DNA of 33,504 bases from an uncultured Oscillospiraceae bacterium (lineage in GTDB: Bacteria; Bacillota; Clostridia; Oscillospirales; Ruminococcaceae). The notes under the pieces are model-generated. The model was not told the DNA's origin. It ran no database searches and saw only the letters and a program-made list of their open reading frames with translations. Shown one piece after another: positions 1-8,753 of this stretch. The translations under genes were made by a program, and so were the position numbers. Position 1 is the first letter of the stretch; the number at the start of each line of letters is the position of its first letter. The stretch spans positions 1-33,504 of the forward strand of contig CAKSAY010000009.1 in assembly GCA_934438055.1 (NCBI GenBank), in the 5' to 3' direction.

Positions 1-62
1 AGTTTATTATAACGTTCAATAATAGGTAGCACCTGGACGCAATTCGCGTCCGGGACTTAGTT
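1..62 (+). repeat. Direct repeat copy 1 with 9-bp hairpin (T-box antiterminator-like)
   Basis: This 62-base unit recurs at 101-162 with only four or five substitutions. It contains a 9-bp hairpin (32-40 with 46-54, loop AATTC), preceded by AATAGGTAGCACC. The order AGG-TGGN-ACC then a GC-rich hairpin then GGGACTTAG resembles the antiterminator of T-box leaders, where TGGN pairs with the tRNA CCA end. This copy has TAGC in place of TGGC, which would damage tRNA pairing. The upstream part, where stem I and the specifier loop would lie, is outside the window. No synthetase or amino acid gene follows on this strand, so at best this is an orphan or decayed element. Confidence 0.6.
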
Positions 63-100
63 TTTATTGGGGAGCATAGATTCTCGTGGTTTAATTTTTA

Positions 101-162
101 AGTTTATTATAACGTTCAAGAATAGGTGGCACCTGGGCGCAATTCGCGTCCGGGATTTAGTT
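101..162 (+). repeat. Direct repeat copy 2 with hairpin (T-box antiterminator-like)
   Basis: Second copy, offset exactly 100 bases from the first, with unrelated sequence at 63-100. It has the intact TGGCACC element. The stem is 132-140 with 146-154. The A37-T49 pair of copy 1 is G137-T149 here, which still pairs as G-U in RNA from the plus strand but would be a mismatch in minus-strand RNA. That hints at selection on plus-strand RNA. The T-box identity is an inference from motif resemblance; the repeat itself is seen directly. Confidence 0.6.
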
Positions 163-309
163 ATAAATTATAATTTTTATACACACAATTTAGGCTTTCA
201 GGCTCTATTAGCATACGATAAAAAAATTGTAATTCACGCGTGTTTTTGAAATGGCATAAAGAGTAATTCGACCTCTAAATCGGGAATTGCACACAGATTC
301 TATGAATGT

Positions 310-355
310 AAAAAAGGTAGGTGTATCATTGAAAAATGGGGCGCCTGCCTTTTTT
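310..355. terminator. Bidirectional intrinsic terminator
   Basis: An 8-bp stem (316-323 with 342-349) is flanked by an A run on the left and a T run on the right, so it can end transcription on either strand. On the plus strand it lies 150 bases after repeat copy 2 and could be the end of a short transcript covering both repeats. Nothing convincing is coded between 163 and 309. Confidence 0.65.
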
Positions 356-843
356 ATTTTTCTCTTTCCTATTGTTTTTTCCATTTATTAATCCTCTTTG
401 AAAAAAACTAGGATATACAGTATAATACGACAGGTGATAGTTGCGATTTTTTATAGATATTGTTTATTAGCTTTTTATCCTGCGTAATCATCCGTGTTTC
501 ATATTTAATTTTCAAGATTTTGTGCGGTAATTGCTACTAATTGTCTCTTAACATCACATTGACTTTGTTGTTTCTTTAGAGTCTGAAAAAATTTCAGGAA
601 GTATGGTCTGTGTAAACTGCGAAAGTTGTTTTTGAGTGTCAGGTTTTTTGTCTCCTGTTTGATAGCTTTTCCTCACTGATTCTATTTCCCATATTCTCAT
701 TCTCCTGCATCAGACAGATGGTTGATAGTAACTCAATACTTTTGGCATCTACTTTAAGCGATTTTTAGCTGAAAGAAGTACAGTTTTAGCATTTTCAAAG
801 CTTTATTGAGACGATTGATTTGAATTCATATCATTATTACAAT
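356..843. other. Intergenic, no gene seen
   Basis: AT-rich stretch of about 490 bases. No open frame with a plausible ribosome binding site, no RNA gene and no strong inverted repeat was recognised. Confidence 0.5.
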
Positions 844-874
844 AAAAAAGGACAGCCCGCAGGCTATCCTTTTT
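844..874 (-). terminator. Terminator of the solenoid protein gene
   Basis: A 13-bp stem with one mismatch (845-857 with 862-874, loop CGCA) ending in a T run when read on the minus strand. It lies 14 bases past the stop codon of the minus-strand gene at 888-3422. The A/T flanks are symmetrical, so it may also work on the plus strand. Confidence 0.85.
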
Positions 875-887
875 CTTATGATTTTAG

Positions 888-3422
888 TTAAATTTTGAAA
901 GTAGCTGTTGAATCGACTTGAGGCGCGGTGTAAGACCCGTTATAGTTCGCCCAGCCGCCGGTGTGTCCACCAATGCCAAAATTACTGGCTTTTCCACTAC
1001 TCTGAGCTGTTACGTTAGAATTACCCAAAATGCTGCAGCTTCCGCTGTTTCCGGTATGGGTTCCGCAGCAAGTCTTTTGCTGTGCACCGCCACCGCCAAT
1101 ACCCGGGCCATATTCAGCGCCGGTTGCTACTACAACAGCGCTATTATCTGCTTTGAAAGATTCTCCATCGCCGCCAAAACCATCTGCCGTTTTGCCGCAG
1201 CCGCCACCGCCGCCGATGCCGGCGCCTAAGCTTCCTTTGCAGACAGCAGTTACATTTGCATTCTCCAATATCTGCACATCGCCGCCGTTGCCTCCAACTG
1301 CTGCACAGGTGGAAGTGTAGCATCCGCCTCCACCGATTCCGGCGGAATAACCTCCTTCAGTTGAACCGAGAGCTTCAACAACTGCACTGCCCTTAATGAT
1401 TACCGTACCATTATCAAACGCATGTTGTTCGCAGGAGCTTCCATTAATAGCACCGCCGCCAATACCGGCGCCATATGCGCTGTGGGCTTTTACGTTTAAG
1501 GAGTCTTCTATCTGAACCGTTCCGCTTGACTTATTTCCATCGCTATGATCCTTACCATCGCGATAATAACCCTTTGTACCAATAGCAGCTGCATAACCAT
1601 TAGCCGTTGCATTTAAAGAACCATCTCCTGAAAGGGTGACCGTTGCGCCGGCCGGGACCTCAATAGCGGGATAGTCTGTAGATTGTTGACAGTCGGTGCC
1701 AATAATCGTATTATCTCCTATAAATTCAAAGTTGACATCTGCACCTTCTTCAGTCACAATGGGACGACTACTTTGCATATGAACATCTTTTATAATAATC
1801 GTTTGACCGGTTACATTTCCCTTAACAGTAATTGTATTTTGTGTTGTTTGATTCTGCCCAGATGGTTGACTAATTAGGATATTTTGTGAATCAAATGGTA
1901 TAGAAACAATTGTGCCGTTTTGATCGACATTTAACATATCGCCTGCTTGGGAAATTGTGACATTACCTAAATTCAAATTTACAGAAGCACCTGCAAAGTT
2001 CATTTCAAAAGTAGGCAATGATGAAGCTGTATAAGTTGTGCCGTTGGAGATACCTTGTGACTCTACAGCAACAGTGTCGGAACCGGTTTTGGATAAAGTT
2101 TCTATAATGACACTATTATTTTTAGCATCTGCAGGGCTTATATTGTTTTCATTCCAGTCTAGTGTATGTGCTATATTATAATTTCCATCTGCCGGAACTG
2201 TAATAAAAAAGCTTCTAGCACCGACCGGAATACTGATATCATTAACATATTCATTGGTATCGGCATTAACTATCTTATAATTATTTCCGGCATTAAAGCT
2301 GACGTCAGGAGAAAAATTTCCTTGCAGTATATTTACATGCTTAACATTTTGGTTAGTCGATTCAAAAGTCATTGGAATTAAATTACAATCAGGAGTAGTA
2401 GAAAAACAGGCCAATTGTGCCGTACTGGATATATTGACAACCCCTACTTGATTTAAATCCGACATAGCATTACCAACGGCTGCATATGAACCGCTTGTAG
2501 TTGTAGATACTTTTGCGTTATTAAGAACATTCAATTCGCCTAATTTCCCGGGTCGTACAAGATTAGCCTTATTAACTGCGCCACCGCCGATTACCGCTGA
2601 ATCGTTATTGCATTGAGCTTCTACACAGGCATTACCGCTTATTGTAATATTATTGATATCGCCTCCATGTTGAGAGAAGCACTGAATGGGACCAACTCTT
2701 GAAATTTCAACATACCCACCGCCGATTGCAGAGCCTTTATCGGTATTTTCTGCTTTTACATGTACATCATCAGTAATGATAATATTACCGGAAGCAGCTT
2801 GGTATGAATTATCGGTATAGGTTGCTCCACCTTGATATTGATAACCATCAGCGCCAATCGCTGCGCCATATCCATGGGAGGTTACATTTAAAATTCCATC
2901 TCCACTTATCGTTAATGTCGAGCTTTCATCTACACGCATTACAGCTACATAGGAAGATCCATTACAGAGATTACAGTCACCCTGTATGTTTAATGTGATA
3001 TCTGAATTAACAATATTGATAGAAGATGTTGCACGATTTGAAAGATTGAGGTTATTCAAATAAACAGTTGGATGTGGGTTTGCCTCATCAGGACGGAAAT
3101 CGTGAAAAGTAATATCTCCCTTTACTGTTCCATTAGATATAATCGTTGGGGAATCTGTATAGGTTATGGTATCACGAATATCGTTGTACCAGACATAATA
3201 TTTTCCATCATGGTAAGAGATATCAACATAATCTCCATCTTCTATAGTAATTGTTGGACCATTACTATTGACATTTTCATGCCCTGCTGTTGTTTGTGAA
3301 ACACTAGCATCGCTGATTTCAGCTGAATTGTTTGCAGCACTGTCGGTAGCTGCCAAAACCGGTGACATAGTACAAATCATACCAAAACAAAGAAGTATTG
3401 CGAAGAATTTTTTAGTTTTCAT
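888..3422 (-). CDS. Secreted beta-solenoid surface protein, glycine-rich IGGG repeats
   Basis: 844 residues from the ATG at 3422, which sits 9 bases after a GGAGG; an in-frame TTG three codons upstream touches the Shine-Dalgarno site and is unlikely. Residues 1-25 are a classic signal peptide (basic MKTKK, hydrophobic core, cleavage near VLA-A). The rest is extracellular: asparagine, threonine and glycine rich, with about ten turns ending in AAIGADGY, SAIGGGY, AGIGGGG or similar. The chain is internally duplicated: the segment STLTISGDGILNV...AAIGADGY in the first third matches ATVTLSGDGSLNA...AAIGTKGY in the second half. This pattern fits right-handed parallel beta-helix proteins of gut Clostridia, often annotated as carbohydrate-binding or adhesin-like. 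No LPXTG, S-layer homology or transmembrane anchor is visible at the C-terminus, so it may be released or bound non-covalently. Specific ligand unknown. Confidence 0.85.
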   Translation of the reverse strand: MKTKKFFAILLCFGMICTMSPVLAATDSAANNSAEISDASVSQTTAGHENVNSNGPTITIEDGDYVDISYHDGKYYVWYNDIRDTITYTDSPTIISNGTVKGDITFHDFRPDEANPHPTVYLNNLNLSNRATSSINIVNSDITLNIQGDCNLCNGSSYVAVMRVDESSTLTISGDGILNVTSHGYGAAIGADGYQYQGGATYTDNSYQAASGNIIITDDVHVKAENTDKGSAIGGGYVEISRVGPIQCFSQHGGDINNITISGNACVEAQCNNDSAVIGGGAVNKANLVRPGKLGELNVLNNAKVSTTTSGSYAAVGNAMSDLNQVGVVNISSTAQLACFSTTPDCNLIPMTFESTNQNVKHVNILQGNFSPDVSFNAGNNYKIVNADTNEYVNDISIPVGARSFFITVPADGNYNIAHTLDWNENNISPADAKNNSVIIETLSKTGSDTVAVESQGISNGTTYTASSLPTFEMNFAGASVNLNLGNVTISQAGDMLNVDQNGTIVSIPFDSQNILISQPSGQNQTTQNTITVKGNVTGQTIIIKDVHMQSSRPIVTEEGADVNFEFIGDNTIIGTDCQQSTDYPAIEVPAGATVTLSGDGSLNATANGYAAAIGTKGYYRDGKDHSDGNKSSGTVQIEDSLNVKAHSAYGAGIGGGAINGSSCEQHAFDNGTVIIKGSAVVEALGSTEGGYSAGIGGGGCYTSTCAAVGGNGGDVQILENANVTAVCKGSLGAGIGGGGGCGKTADGFGGDGESFKADNSAVVVATGAEYGPGIGGGGAQQKTCCGTHTGNSGSCSILGNSNVTAQSSGKASNFGIGGHTGGWANYNGSYTAPQVDSTATFKI

Positions 3423-3466
3423 AAAGTACAACCTCCAAACAGATATTATTTATTCCTTAAATTTAT

Positions 3467-3497
3467 ATTATATTACATCTAATATAAAAATACGCAA
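3467..3497 (-). promoter_or_regulatory. Possible promoter of the solenoid gene
   Basis: Minus-strand TTGCGT (3492-3497) precedes TAATAT (3470-3475, spacer 16) or TATAAT (3467-3472, spacer 19). It lies about 50 bases upstream of the start codon. The surroundings are very AT-rich, so chance matches are likely. Confidence 0.4.
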
Positions 3498-4176
3498 TAA
3501 ATATAAACTCAGTATTAATTATATGTGAATTAATGATTAATATCGTTACTTTTTGGTAGTATATCATAGAAATACAAGAGAATAAAAACAAAATTCAGTC
3601 TATTTTTATGTATTATAATTGATAATTCTATATTTGGGGCCAAAAAATGATTATAGCTTTTTATTTATGATTTATGAATAAAAAATCTTTAAAAACATAG
3701 ATATCGGGCATAAATAGCTTATATAACTTTGCAGAAACAAGTCATTAACGGTTTTTTATTAAATAATTAAATATAGTATAGTGAGTATAGCGAGAATCTA
3801 TTTAATATATGATTTTTACAGTGATAAAACCTTGTTCTTTATTGTAAAAATTGTTTTTTAGCAGCAAAAGATTTGGGATGCTTTCATGGCATAACAAATG
3901 CTGTTTAAAACTATTTTATCAACTGAATTTGTACAGCTGACGTCTATCTTAAGACGCTTTTGATGTTACATGCCTAAATTTCGATGAATCTTGCATTTTA
4001 TTAAGATATAGTCATAATGTTACTTATATAATATAGCAGGCGTAGCTTTCATGTGATTTTTGTGCTTGAAATGGTTTTTCTTTGCTATTCATAAAATATA
4101 AGGATATCAAAAGCCCTGTCTTATGCCGTGTTATTTGCATGACTATGGAATGGGGATATCAGTGCAGAAACTAAGT
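3498..4176. other. AT-rich intergenic desert
   Basis: About 680 bases with no credible gene on either strand. Scattered TATAAT-like strings are expected from the base composition. No RNA gene was recognised. Confidence 0.5.
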
Positions 4177-4191
4177 AGGAGGAAATAGAGT

Positions 4192-4751
4192 ATGGGTACG
4201 CACAGAAGACTTAGAAATATTACTAAGTCGTATCTTTGTAAATTTCGTGAAATATTGAAGGAAATGATTTAGGGAATGACCAATGCCTCGCTCGATGAAA
4301 GCATATCACATAATTTTATGGTTTAAATAATACCACATCACAAGGCGGCCATAGAGATGTCACAAAATATTCTGCAATACACAACATTTATTTCTTTACA
4401 AAATATTGCTTTAAACATCATTGATGCACAGACGCAGAGCGTTCAAGATATGTCAAACATATTAAATCAAGGCATTAACGTGCAGAATTCGCAGAGAACT
4501 TTGTAGCAATATCAAAAAACATCGATAAAATAACACAGACTATGTTTTCAAAAATGAAGAATACCTGTTTAAACAACAACATCAATCAGAATTTTATGCG
4601 GGAAATGATTTCCCATCACAGAGGCACGATTCAAATGTTTCAAAATGCATTGCAATTCCCGATTTGTTCAGAGACTAGGCCTATTCTTAAGGCGATTATT
4701 AAATTTCAAAGCAAGAGAGTTTGTAAGATGGAGAGATTGCTTTGTTGTTAG
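4192..4751 (+). pseudogene. Decayed DUF305 (double HH-motif) gene
   Basis: An AGGAGG at 4177-4182 and an ATG at 4192 open a frame that reads as a two-repeat DUF305 protein, but it is broken by TAG at 4270, TAA at 4324, TAG at 4504 and a frameshift just before 4531. The first repeat reads IIPHHKAAIEMSQNILQY; the second, in the shifted frame from about 4534, reads FMREMISHHRGTIQMFQNAL and ends ICSETRPILKAII...MERLLCC. Several stops sit where a glutamine would be expected, consistent with C-to-T changes. DUF305 proteins have duplicated HH-containing helices and an uncertain, possibly metal-related role. The intact ribosome binding site suggests recent inactivation. Confidence 0.85.
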
Positions 4752-4835
4752 ATATTGATTGAAATTAAACAATAAATTTGTCAACAATTCAACCGTCAAG
4801 AGTTGAAAAGAGGAAAGTTTTAGGCGTTTGGCATA

Positions 4836-7800
4836 TCAGGTTTTATCAAAGAGTGAAAGCTGTTTTACGCTTTGCAGTTTCACTTTTTCAAAGGTGAGAA
4901 TTTCCCGGGGGAGCCTATCGGTTAAAGAAGAAGGCTCTTGCTGTAAAAGATATAGCTGTTCTTTTGCCCTAGTCATGCCAACATATAAAAGACGTTCCTC
5001 CTCTTTTAAGTCACCAGCAGAATCAAACGCGTCAAAAGGAATGATTCCCTTTGAAAATCCTGCTAGAAAAACGATGGGAAATTCCAATCCTTTTGCGCCG
5101 TGCATTGTCATGAGTTTAACAGCGTTTGCGTTGCCATTTGTGCTTCCGGTGCGGACGCAGTCAGCGTCATCTCCATAGAGCAGGGATGAGAGAAGAGAGC
5201 GTATGTTTTTGTGCATGCAGCAGAAGCAGAGAAATTTGTGAACAGATTGGTTTTGGTCAATTTTTAGAAAGTCAAACCAATCTGAAACAAGATGAAAGGG
5301 TTTTTCCTTTTTTAAAAAGGGAATGGTTTTTCGCCCAAAATTCAATAAAGACAAAAAGGGTTCTTTTTGAAAATCTGTTGGGATTGGTTCTGTGCTCTGC
5401 AATGCGAGAGAAAAGCGCTTTGCTAGTTTTTTTTCGTCAGAGGAGAGGGAAAACAAAGAGCACGAAAAATCAAAAAGACAAGAGAGAGATTCAAAAAGAG
5501 CGTCAAACAACAGAGGGTTTTGCAAAAATGAAAAAAAAGCCAAGGTTCCTGCAATGAGCGGTTCGTCTAAAAAACGCTCTCTGCCAACAACAATAGCGGG
5601 AACATCTTCTTTTGCAAGGCATTTTTCCAACAAAGCCGCCTGACGATGCGTGCGATAGAGGATGGCAAAGTCGGAGAAGTCGAGATTCGTCTTAACAGAG
5701 TTTTGTGTGCAGCGGTGAGCGTCGAGCATGTCCATCCCACCCACTAAGCGGTTGATATGCTTGGCAATAAAAATTGCTTCTTGCTTTTGACTTTCTGTTT
5801 GAACGAGCCTTATCTTTTCCGCCGAGGTTTTATGAGAAGATAGCATTTCATTTTCGGAAAGAATCGAAGAGGCTGCTTTGAGAATTTCGGGCGTGCATCG
5901 GTAGCAAGTTAGGAGGCGGATGATTTTAGGACTAAAATCGTCTTGTAGTTTTTTAAAGCAGAGCGGATCAGAACCTCGAAAGCCGTAAATTGCTTGATTT
6001 TGATCGCCGATCACAAAAAGCGAGCAAGCGCCTTGTTCAATCGTCTTGAGCAGCGCATAAGTGGTTGGATTCACATCTTGAAATTCATCGACAAGCAGAT
6101 GAGAAAAGGATGGATCGATTTTTTTGCCCTCTTCGAGCTGTTTTTTAAATGTTTCACATGCTTTTTGAATCAAATCGTCAAAATCGCAGACGTTGGCTTG
6201 GTCAAGTTTTTCTTGATAATATAAAAAGGCCTGTTTGAAAGCATCGTCTGTTGGTTCTTGTAGCTGGTTTTTTAGCAGCGAAATTTGGCGAACAAAGGCC
6301 TGTGGCTTGAGAGAACAATCGGTTGCCGCAAGGGCTTCTTTTGCAAGCTGAAAAGCCTGCGTTTTGGTCAAAACCTTGAGATCGGGCTGCGTTTTGAGCA
6401 GCTTTTTCAAACAGAGTTGATGAAAGGTTGCAATATTGACCTTGTCAGCTATTTTTTTGTTCAATTTTTTTTGCAGTCTTTGTTTCATCTCAATTGCCGC
6501 CTTTTGTGTAAAGGTGACGGCGGTGATTTGAGAGGGTTTCACCCCTTTTGTTTGAATCAAATAGACAATTCGGCCAATCAATGTCTTTGTTTTGCCGGTT
6601 CCGGGGCCTGCAATAACGGCAATCACAGGCTCGTCCGCCTCAATTGCACAGCATTGTTGTTCATTAAATTCGTCGATCGTTTTGGGGGAATCCTGCATCG
6701 ATTGCTCTGTTTGATTGAACACAGGGGAATTGGCTGCGTGCGTGGCTTTTTTTGCGGCGGGAGAAAATAGGCGCAGCTGCCCTTTGAGGTTGGACAGTTC
6801 CTCTTGGGTGTAAAGCTCAATTTTGCCATATAATCCGTCATAGCCGGGAATGCGGATGACTTCACCATCGCGCATTCGTCTGATTCCCTCTGAAAGCGCT
6901 TCTCCGCCGGCAATTGCAATATCTGATAAAGAGGCCTCTCGCAGAATGAAAAATTCAGATCCAAGAGATGAAAGAAGCGACTGATATTCCAGCATGCCCC
7001 GTTTGCTTGCCGCGCCATAACCTCCACAGGCGGCGATAACTTCAGGAAGCGGGATGAGATTCTCATAAAGGTCAGGGCAAGGAGATTCGCTGTTTTGCGC
7101 AGCGAGTTGATAAATGCGGTTGGACACACCGATGGTTAACTTTTTTCCGCAAACGGGGCAGATTCCATTCAGGCGCGCGGTTTGTTGAGGAGAAAAAACC
7201 TGTTTGCAATTTCTGTGGCCGTCAAAGTGATATTTCCCCTCCTCCGGAAAGAATTCAATCGTGCCCACAAGCCCACCGTTTTTTCCCTCTTTTAGAGCCT
7301 TGGCAAGACCGTCGTAGCTCAGAGAACAATCCAAAATTGTGGCTTCTCGTCCTAGCTTTTGAGGTGAATGTGCATCTGAATTTGAAATTAGATGATAGCT
7401 GTCCAATGCGCGAACGGTTCGATTCATTGCCGGGTCTGAGGAAAGCCCCGTTTCCAATGAATGAATATATGGCGTTAAATCAGCAAAACATTCTTCTATG
7501 GTGTTAAAACCGGAATAGGCGCCAAAGAGGGAAAAATGGGGTGTCCAGATGTGAGCCGGAACGAAGATAGCGTCTTCGCATGTTTCAAGTGTGATTTCGA
7601 GCAAGTCTCGACTGTCCAGCCCGAGAATAGGACGTCCATCAGAGTGGATGTTGCCAATTGCGACCAAGCGCCTTGATAGCTCTTGAGCATATTCTAAAGA
7701 GGGCAGAAGAATAAGATTGTGCACCTTTCTTGTTTTGCCGCCTCGCTTGTAGATGCAGCTGATTTCCCCGGAAATGACAAAATGGGTTTGTGTGTGATTT

Positions 7801-8027
7801 GTGGGCGCAAACTCGTCAACAACATATTCTTTTTTGAGCGTATATAGTCCGTTGCCTGTTGGAATTAGTTTTTGACGGAGTTCTTCCTGCCATGCCGGAT
7901 GGGTCATATCGCCCGTTCCAATGAGAGAAATCCCTTTTCTTCTAGCCCATAGGTCGAGATATTCGGGTTCACAGGTTTTGCTGGTGGCTCTTGCATATTT
8001 TGAATGAATGTGCAAATCTGCAAGCAT
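4836..8027 (-). CDS. Endonuclease Q-like PHP domain fused to UvrD helicase
   Basis: 1063 residues from the ATG at 8027, 5 bases after GGAGG; the longer reading from GTG 8045 overlaps the Shine-Dalgarno site. Residues 1-410 are a PHP metal-dependent nuclease of the TIGR00375/EndoQ type: DLHIHSKYA at 4-12, GTGDMTH, SNSDAHS near 215-221, and a zinc-binding segment HRNC...CPVCGKK near 270-295. Residues 450-1063 are a superfamily 1 helicase with all motifs: Walker A AGPGTGKT near 473-480, TFTQKAA, Walker B LLVDEFQD near 644-651, GDQNQAIYGFRG, LMTMHGAKGLEFP and YVGMTRAKEQ. EndoQ cuts 5' of deaminated bases and abasic sites; the helicase would open the nick. QLRLF (417-421, the domain junction) and QLSLF (1056-1060, the C-terminus) resemble beta-clamp binding peptides. 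Single gene, not in an evident operon. Confidence 0.9.
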   Translation of the reverse strand: MLADLHIHSKYARATSKTCEPEYLDLWARRKGISLIGTGDMTHPAWQEELRQKLIPTGNGLYTLKKEYVVDEFAPTNHTQTHFVISGEISCIYKRGGKTRKVHNLILLPSLEYAQELSRRLVAIGNIHSDGRPILGLDSRDLLEITLETCEDAIFVPAHIWTPHFSLFGAYSGFNTIEECFADLTPYIHSLETGLSSDPAMNRTVRALDSYHLISNSDAHSPQKLGREATILDCSLSYDGLAKALKEGKNGGLVGTIEFFPEEGKYHFDGHRNCKQVFSPQQTARLNGICPVCGKKLTIGVSNRIYQLAAQNSESPCPDLYENLIPLPEVIAACGGYGAASKRGMLEYQSLLSSLGSEFFILREASLSDIAIAGGEALSEGIRRMRDGEVIRIPGYDGLYGKIELYTQEELSNLKGQLRLFSPAAKKATHAANSPVFNQTEQSMQDSPKTIDEFNEQQCCAIEADEPVIAVIAGPGTGKTKTLIGRIVYLIQTKGVKPSQITAVTFTQKAAIEMKQRLQKKLNKKIADKVNIATFHQLCLKKLLKTQPDLKVLTKTQAFQLAKEALAATDCSLKPQAFVRQISLLKNQLQEPTDDAFKQAFLYYQEKLDQANVCDFDDLIQKACETFKKQLEEGKKIDPSFSHLLVDEFQDVNPTTYALLKTIEQGACSLFVIGDQNQAIYGFRGSDPLCFKKLQDDFSPKIIRLLTCYRCTPEILKAASSILSENEMLSSHKTSAEKIRLVQTESQKQEAIFIAKHINRLVGGMDMLDAHRCTQNSVKTNLDFSDFAILYRTHRQAALLEKCLAKEDVPAIVVGRERFLDEPLIAGTLAFFSFLQNPLLFDALFESLSCLFDFSCSLFSLSSDEKKLAKRFSLALQSTEPIPTDFQKEPFLSLLNFGRKTIPFLKKEKPFHLVSDWFDFLKIDQNQSVHKFLCFCCMHKNIRSLLSSLLYGDDADCVRTGSTNGNANAVKLMTMHGAKGLEFPIVFLAGFSKGIIPFDAFDSAGDLKEEERLLYVGMTRAKEQLYLLQQEPSSLTDRLPREILTFEKVKLQSVKQLSLFDKT

Positions 8028-8131
8028 AATGTCCTCCTTTTGCACAGCGTGATTTATTTAAAAAATGTTTAAAAAGCAAATTTAGTCTACAATGAACAGG
8101 TGATGGATTGTTGTTTTGTTCTTTAAAAATC

Positions 8132-8160
8132 AAAAAAATCCGCAAGCTTTTCACTTACGG
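8132..8160 (-). terminator. Terminator of tRNA-Arg
   Basis: On the minus strand a 7-bp stem (8154-8160 with 8140-8146, one G-T pair) is followed by seven T. It begins only a few bases after the tRNA CCA end, so it should terminate the tRNA transcript ahead of the helicase gene. Confidence 0.75.
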
Positions 8161-8163
8161 AAA

Positions 8164-8238
8164 TGGCACCCCCAACAGGACTCGAACCTGTATCTAAATC
8201 TTAGGAGGATCTTATTCTATCCCTTGAACTATAGGGGC
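8164..8238 (-). tRNA. tRNA-Arg (anticodon CCT)
   Basis: 75 bases including an encoded CCA. Reading the minus strand: acceptor GCCCCTA pairs with TGGGGGT, D stem GTTC/GAAT, anticodon loop CTCCTAA, T stem CAGG/CCTG around TTCGAGT, then G-CCA. The anticodon CCT reads the AGG codon. The first acceptor pair is G-T. Confidence 0.95.
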
Positions 8239-8686
8239 GTTTGAATGCAATTAAAATAGTTTTTACAAAGTGCACAAAGATGCAACATATAATGAAACAT
8301 TGCCATGATTACACCAAGCGTTTCGGTGAAAGCAATGATCTTATTTATTATTATAATCAATTTTAGAAAAAATTGCAATCTTTTTTAGAATTATCTTAAA
8401 CAATATAATCATGGGAGTGAAGTTTGGTTTGCAGATAGGAAGTCATAGCTTTCGTTAATGTGGTTTGCGCCGGCATGACGTCAAACCCAATGATGCAGGC
8501 AAGGGAGCAGCTTCTTGCTTAAAATTAAAACTTTTTATTGTGTGATTTTAGTTCTATCCGACGTTATTCAGACCATTGTTCGGTCATAGTAAAATCGTTG
8601 CAATGCATTCCAACCGCCTCCGTCTTGTGCAGTCAGGCGTTTGTCTGCCTATGATTTTTGATTTAAAATTTTTGTCGCATATTCTA
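8239..8686. other. Intergenic with a 38-base motif shared with the tRNA-Pro upstream region
   Basis: No gene is seen in these 450 bases. Bases 8363-8398 nearly repeat bases 11281-11318, which lie directly upstream of and into the tRNA-Pro promoter: both contain TTAGAAAAAATT, AATCTTTTTT and AGAATTATCTT in the same order. Here the motif is not followed by a good promoter and stands upstream of the cysteine desulfurase gene. Confidence 0.5.
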
Positions 8687-8715
8687 TTGATTTGTGACAA
8701 TATTTGTGATAAAAT
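8687..8715 (+). promoter_or_regulatory. Promoter of the cysteine desulfurase-mnmA operon
   Basis: TTGATT (8687-8692), 17-base spacer, TAAAAT (8710-8715) with an extended -10 TGA directly before it. It lies about 40 bases upstream of the GTG start. Confidence 0.65.
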
Positions 8716-8753
8716 TTTTACTGCAATCTACTGAAAGCAGGATATAAAACAAA

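Noticed and set aside
67..249. 60-codon plus-strand frame overlapping repeat copy 2
   Set aside because: It runs through the hairpin repeat, starts without a ribosome binding site, and its composition is not protein-like.
918..1320. Plus-strand proline/alanine-rich frames opposite the solenoid gene
   Set aside because: They mirror the glycine-rich repeats of the minus-strand gene, have no ribosome binding site and no recognisable motif.
4270..4533. Stop-codon readthrough or pyrrolysine use in the DUF305 gene
   Set aside because: Both TAG and TAA occur, no recoding element is seen, and a frameshift is also present, so decay is the simpler reading.
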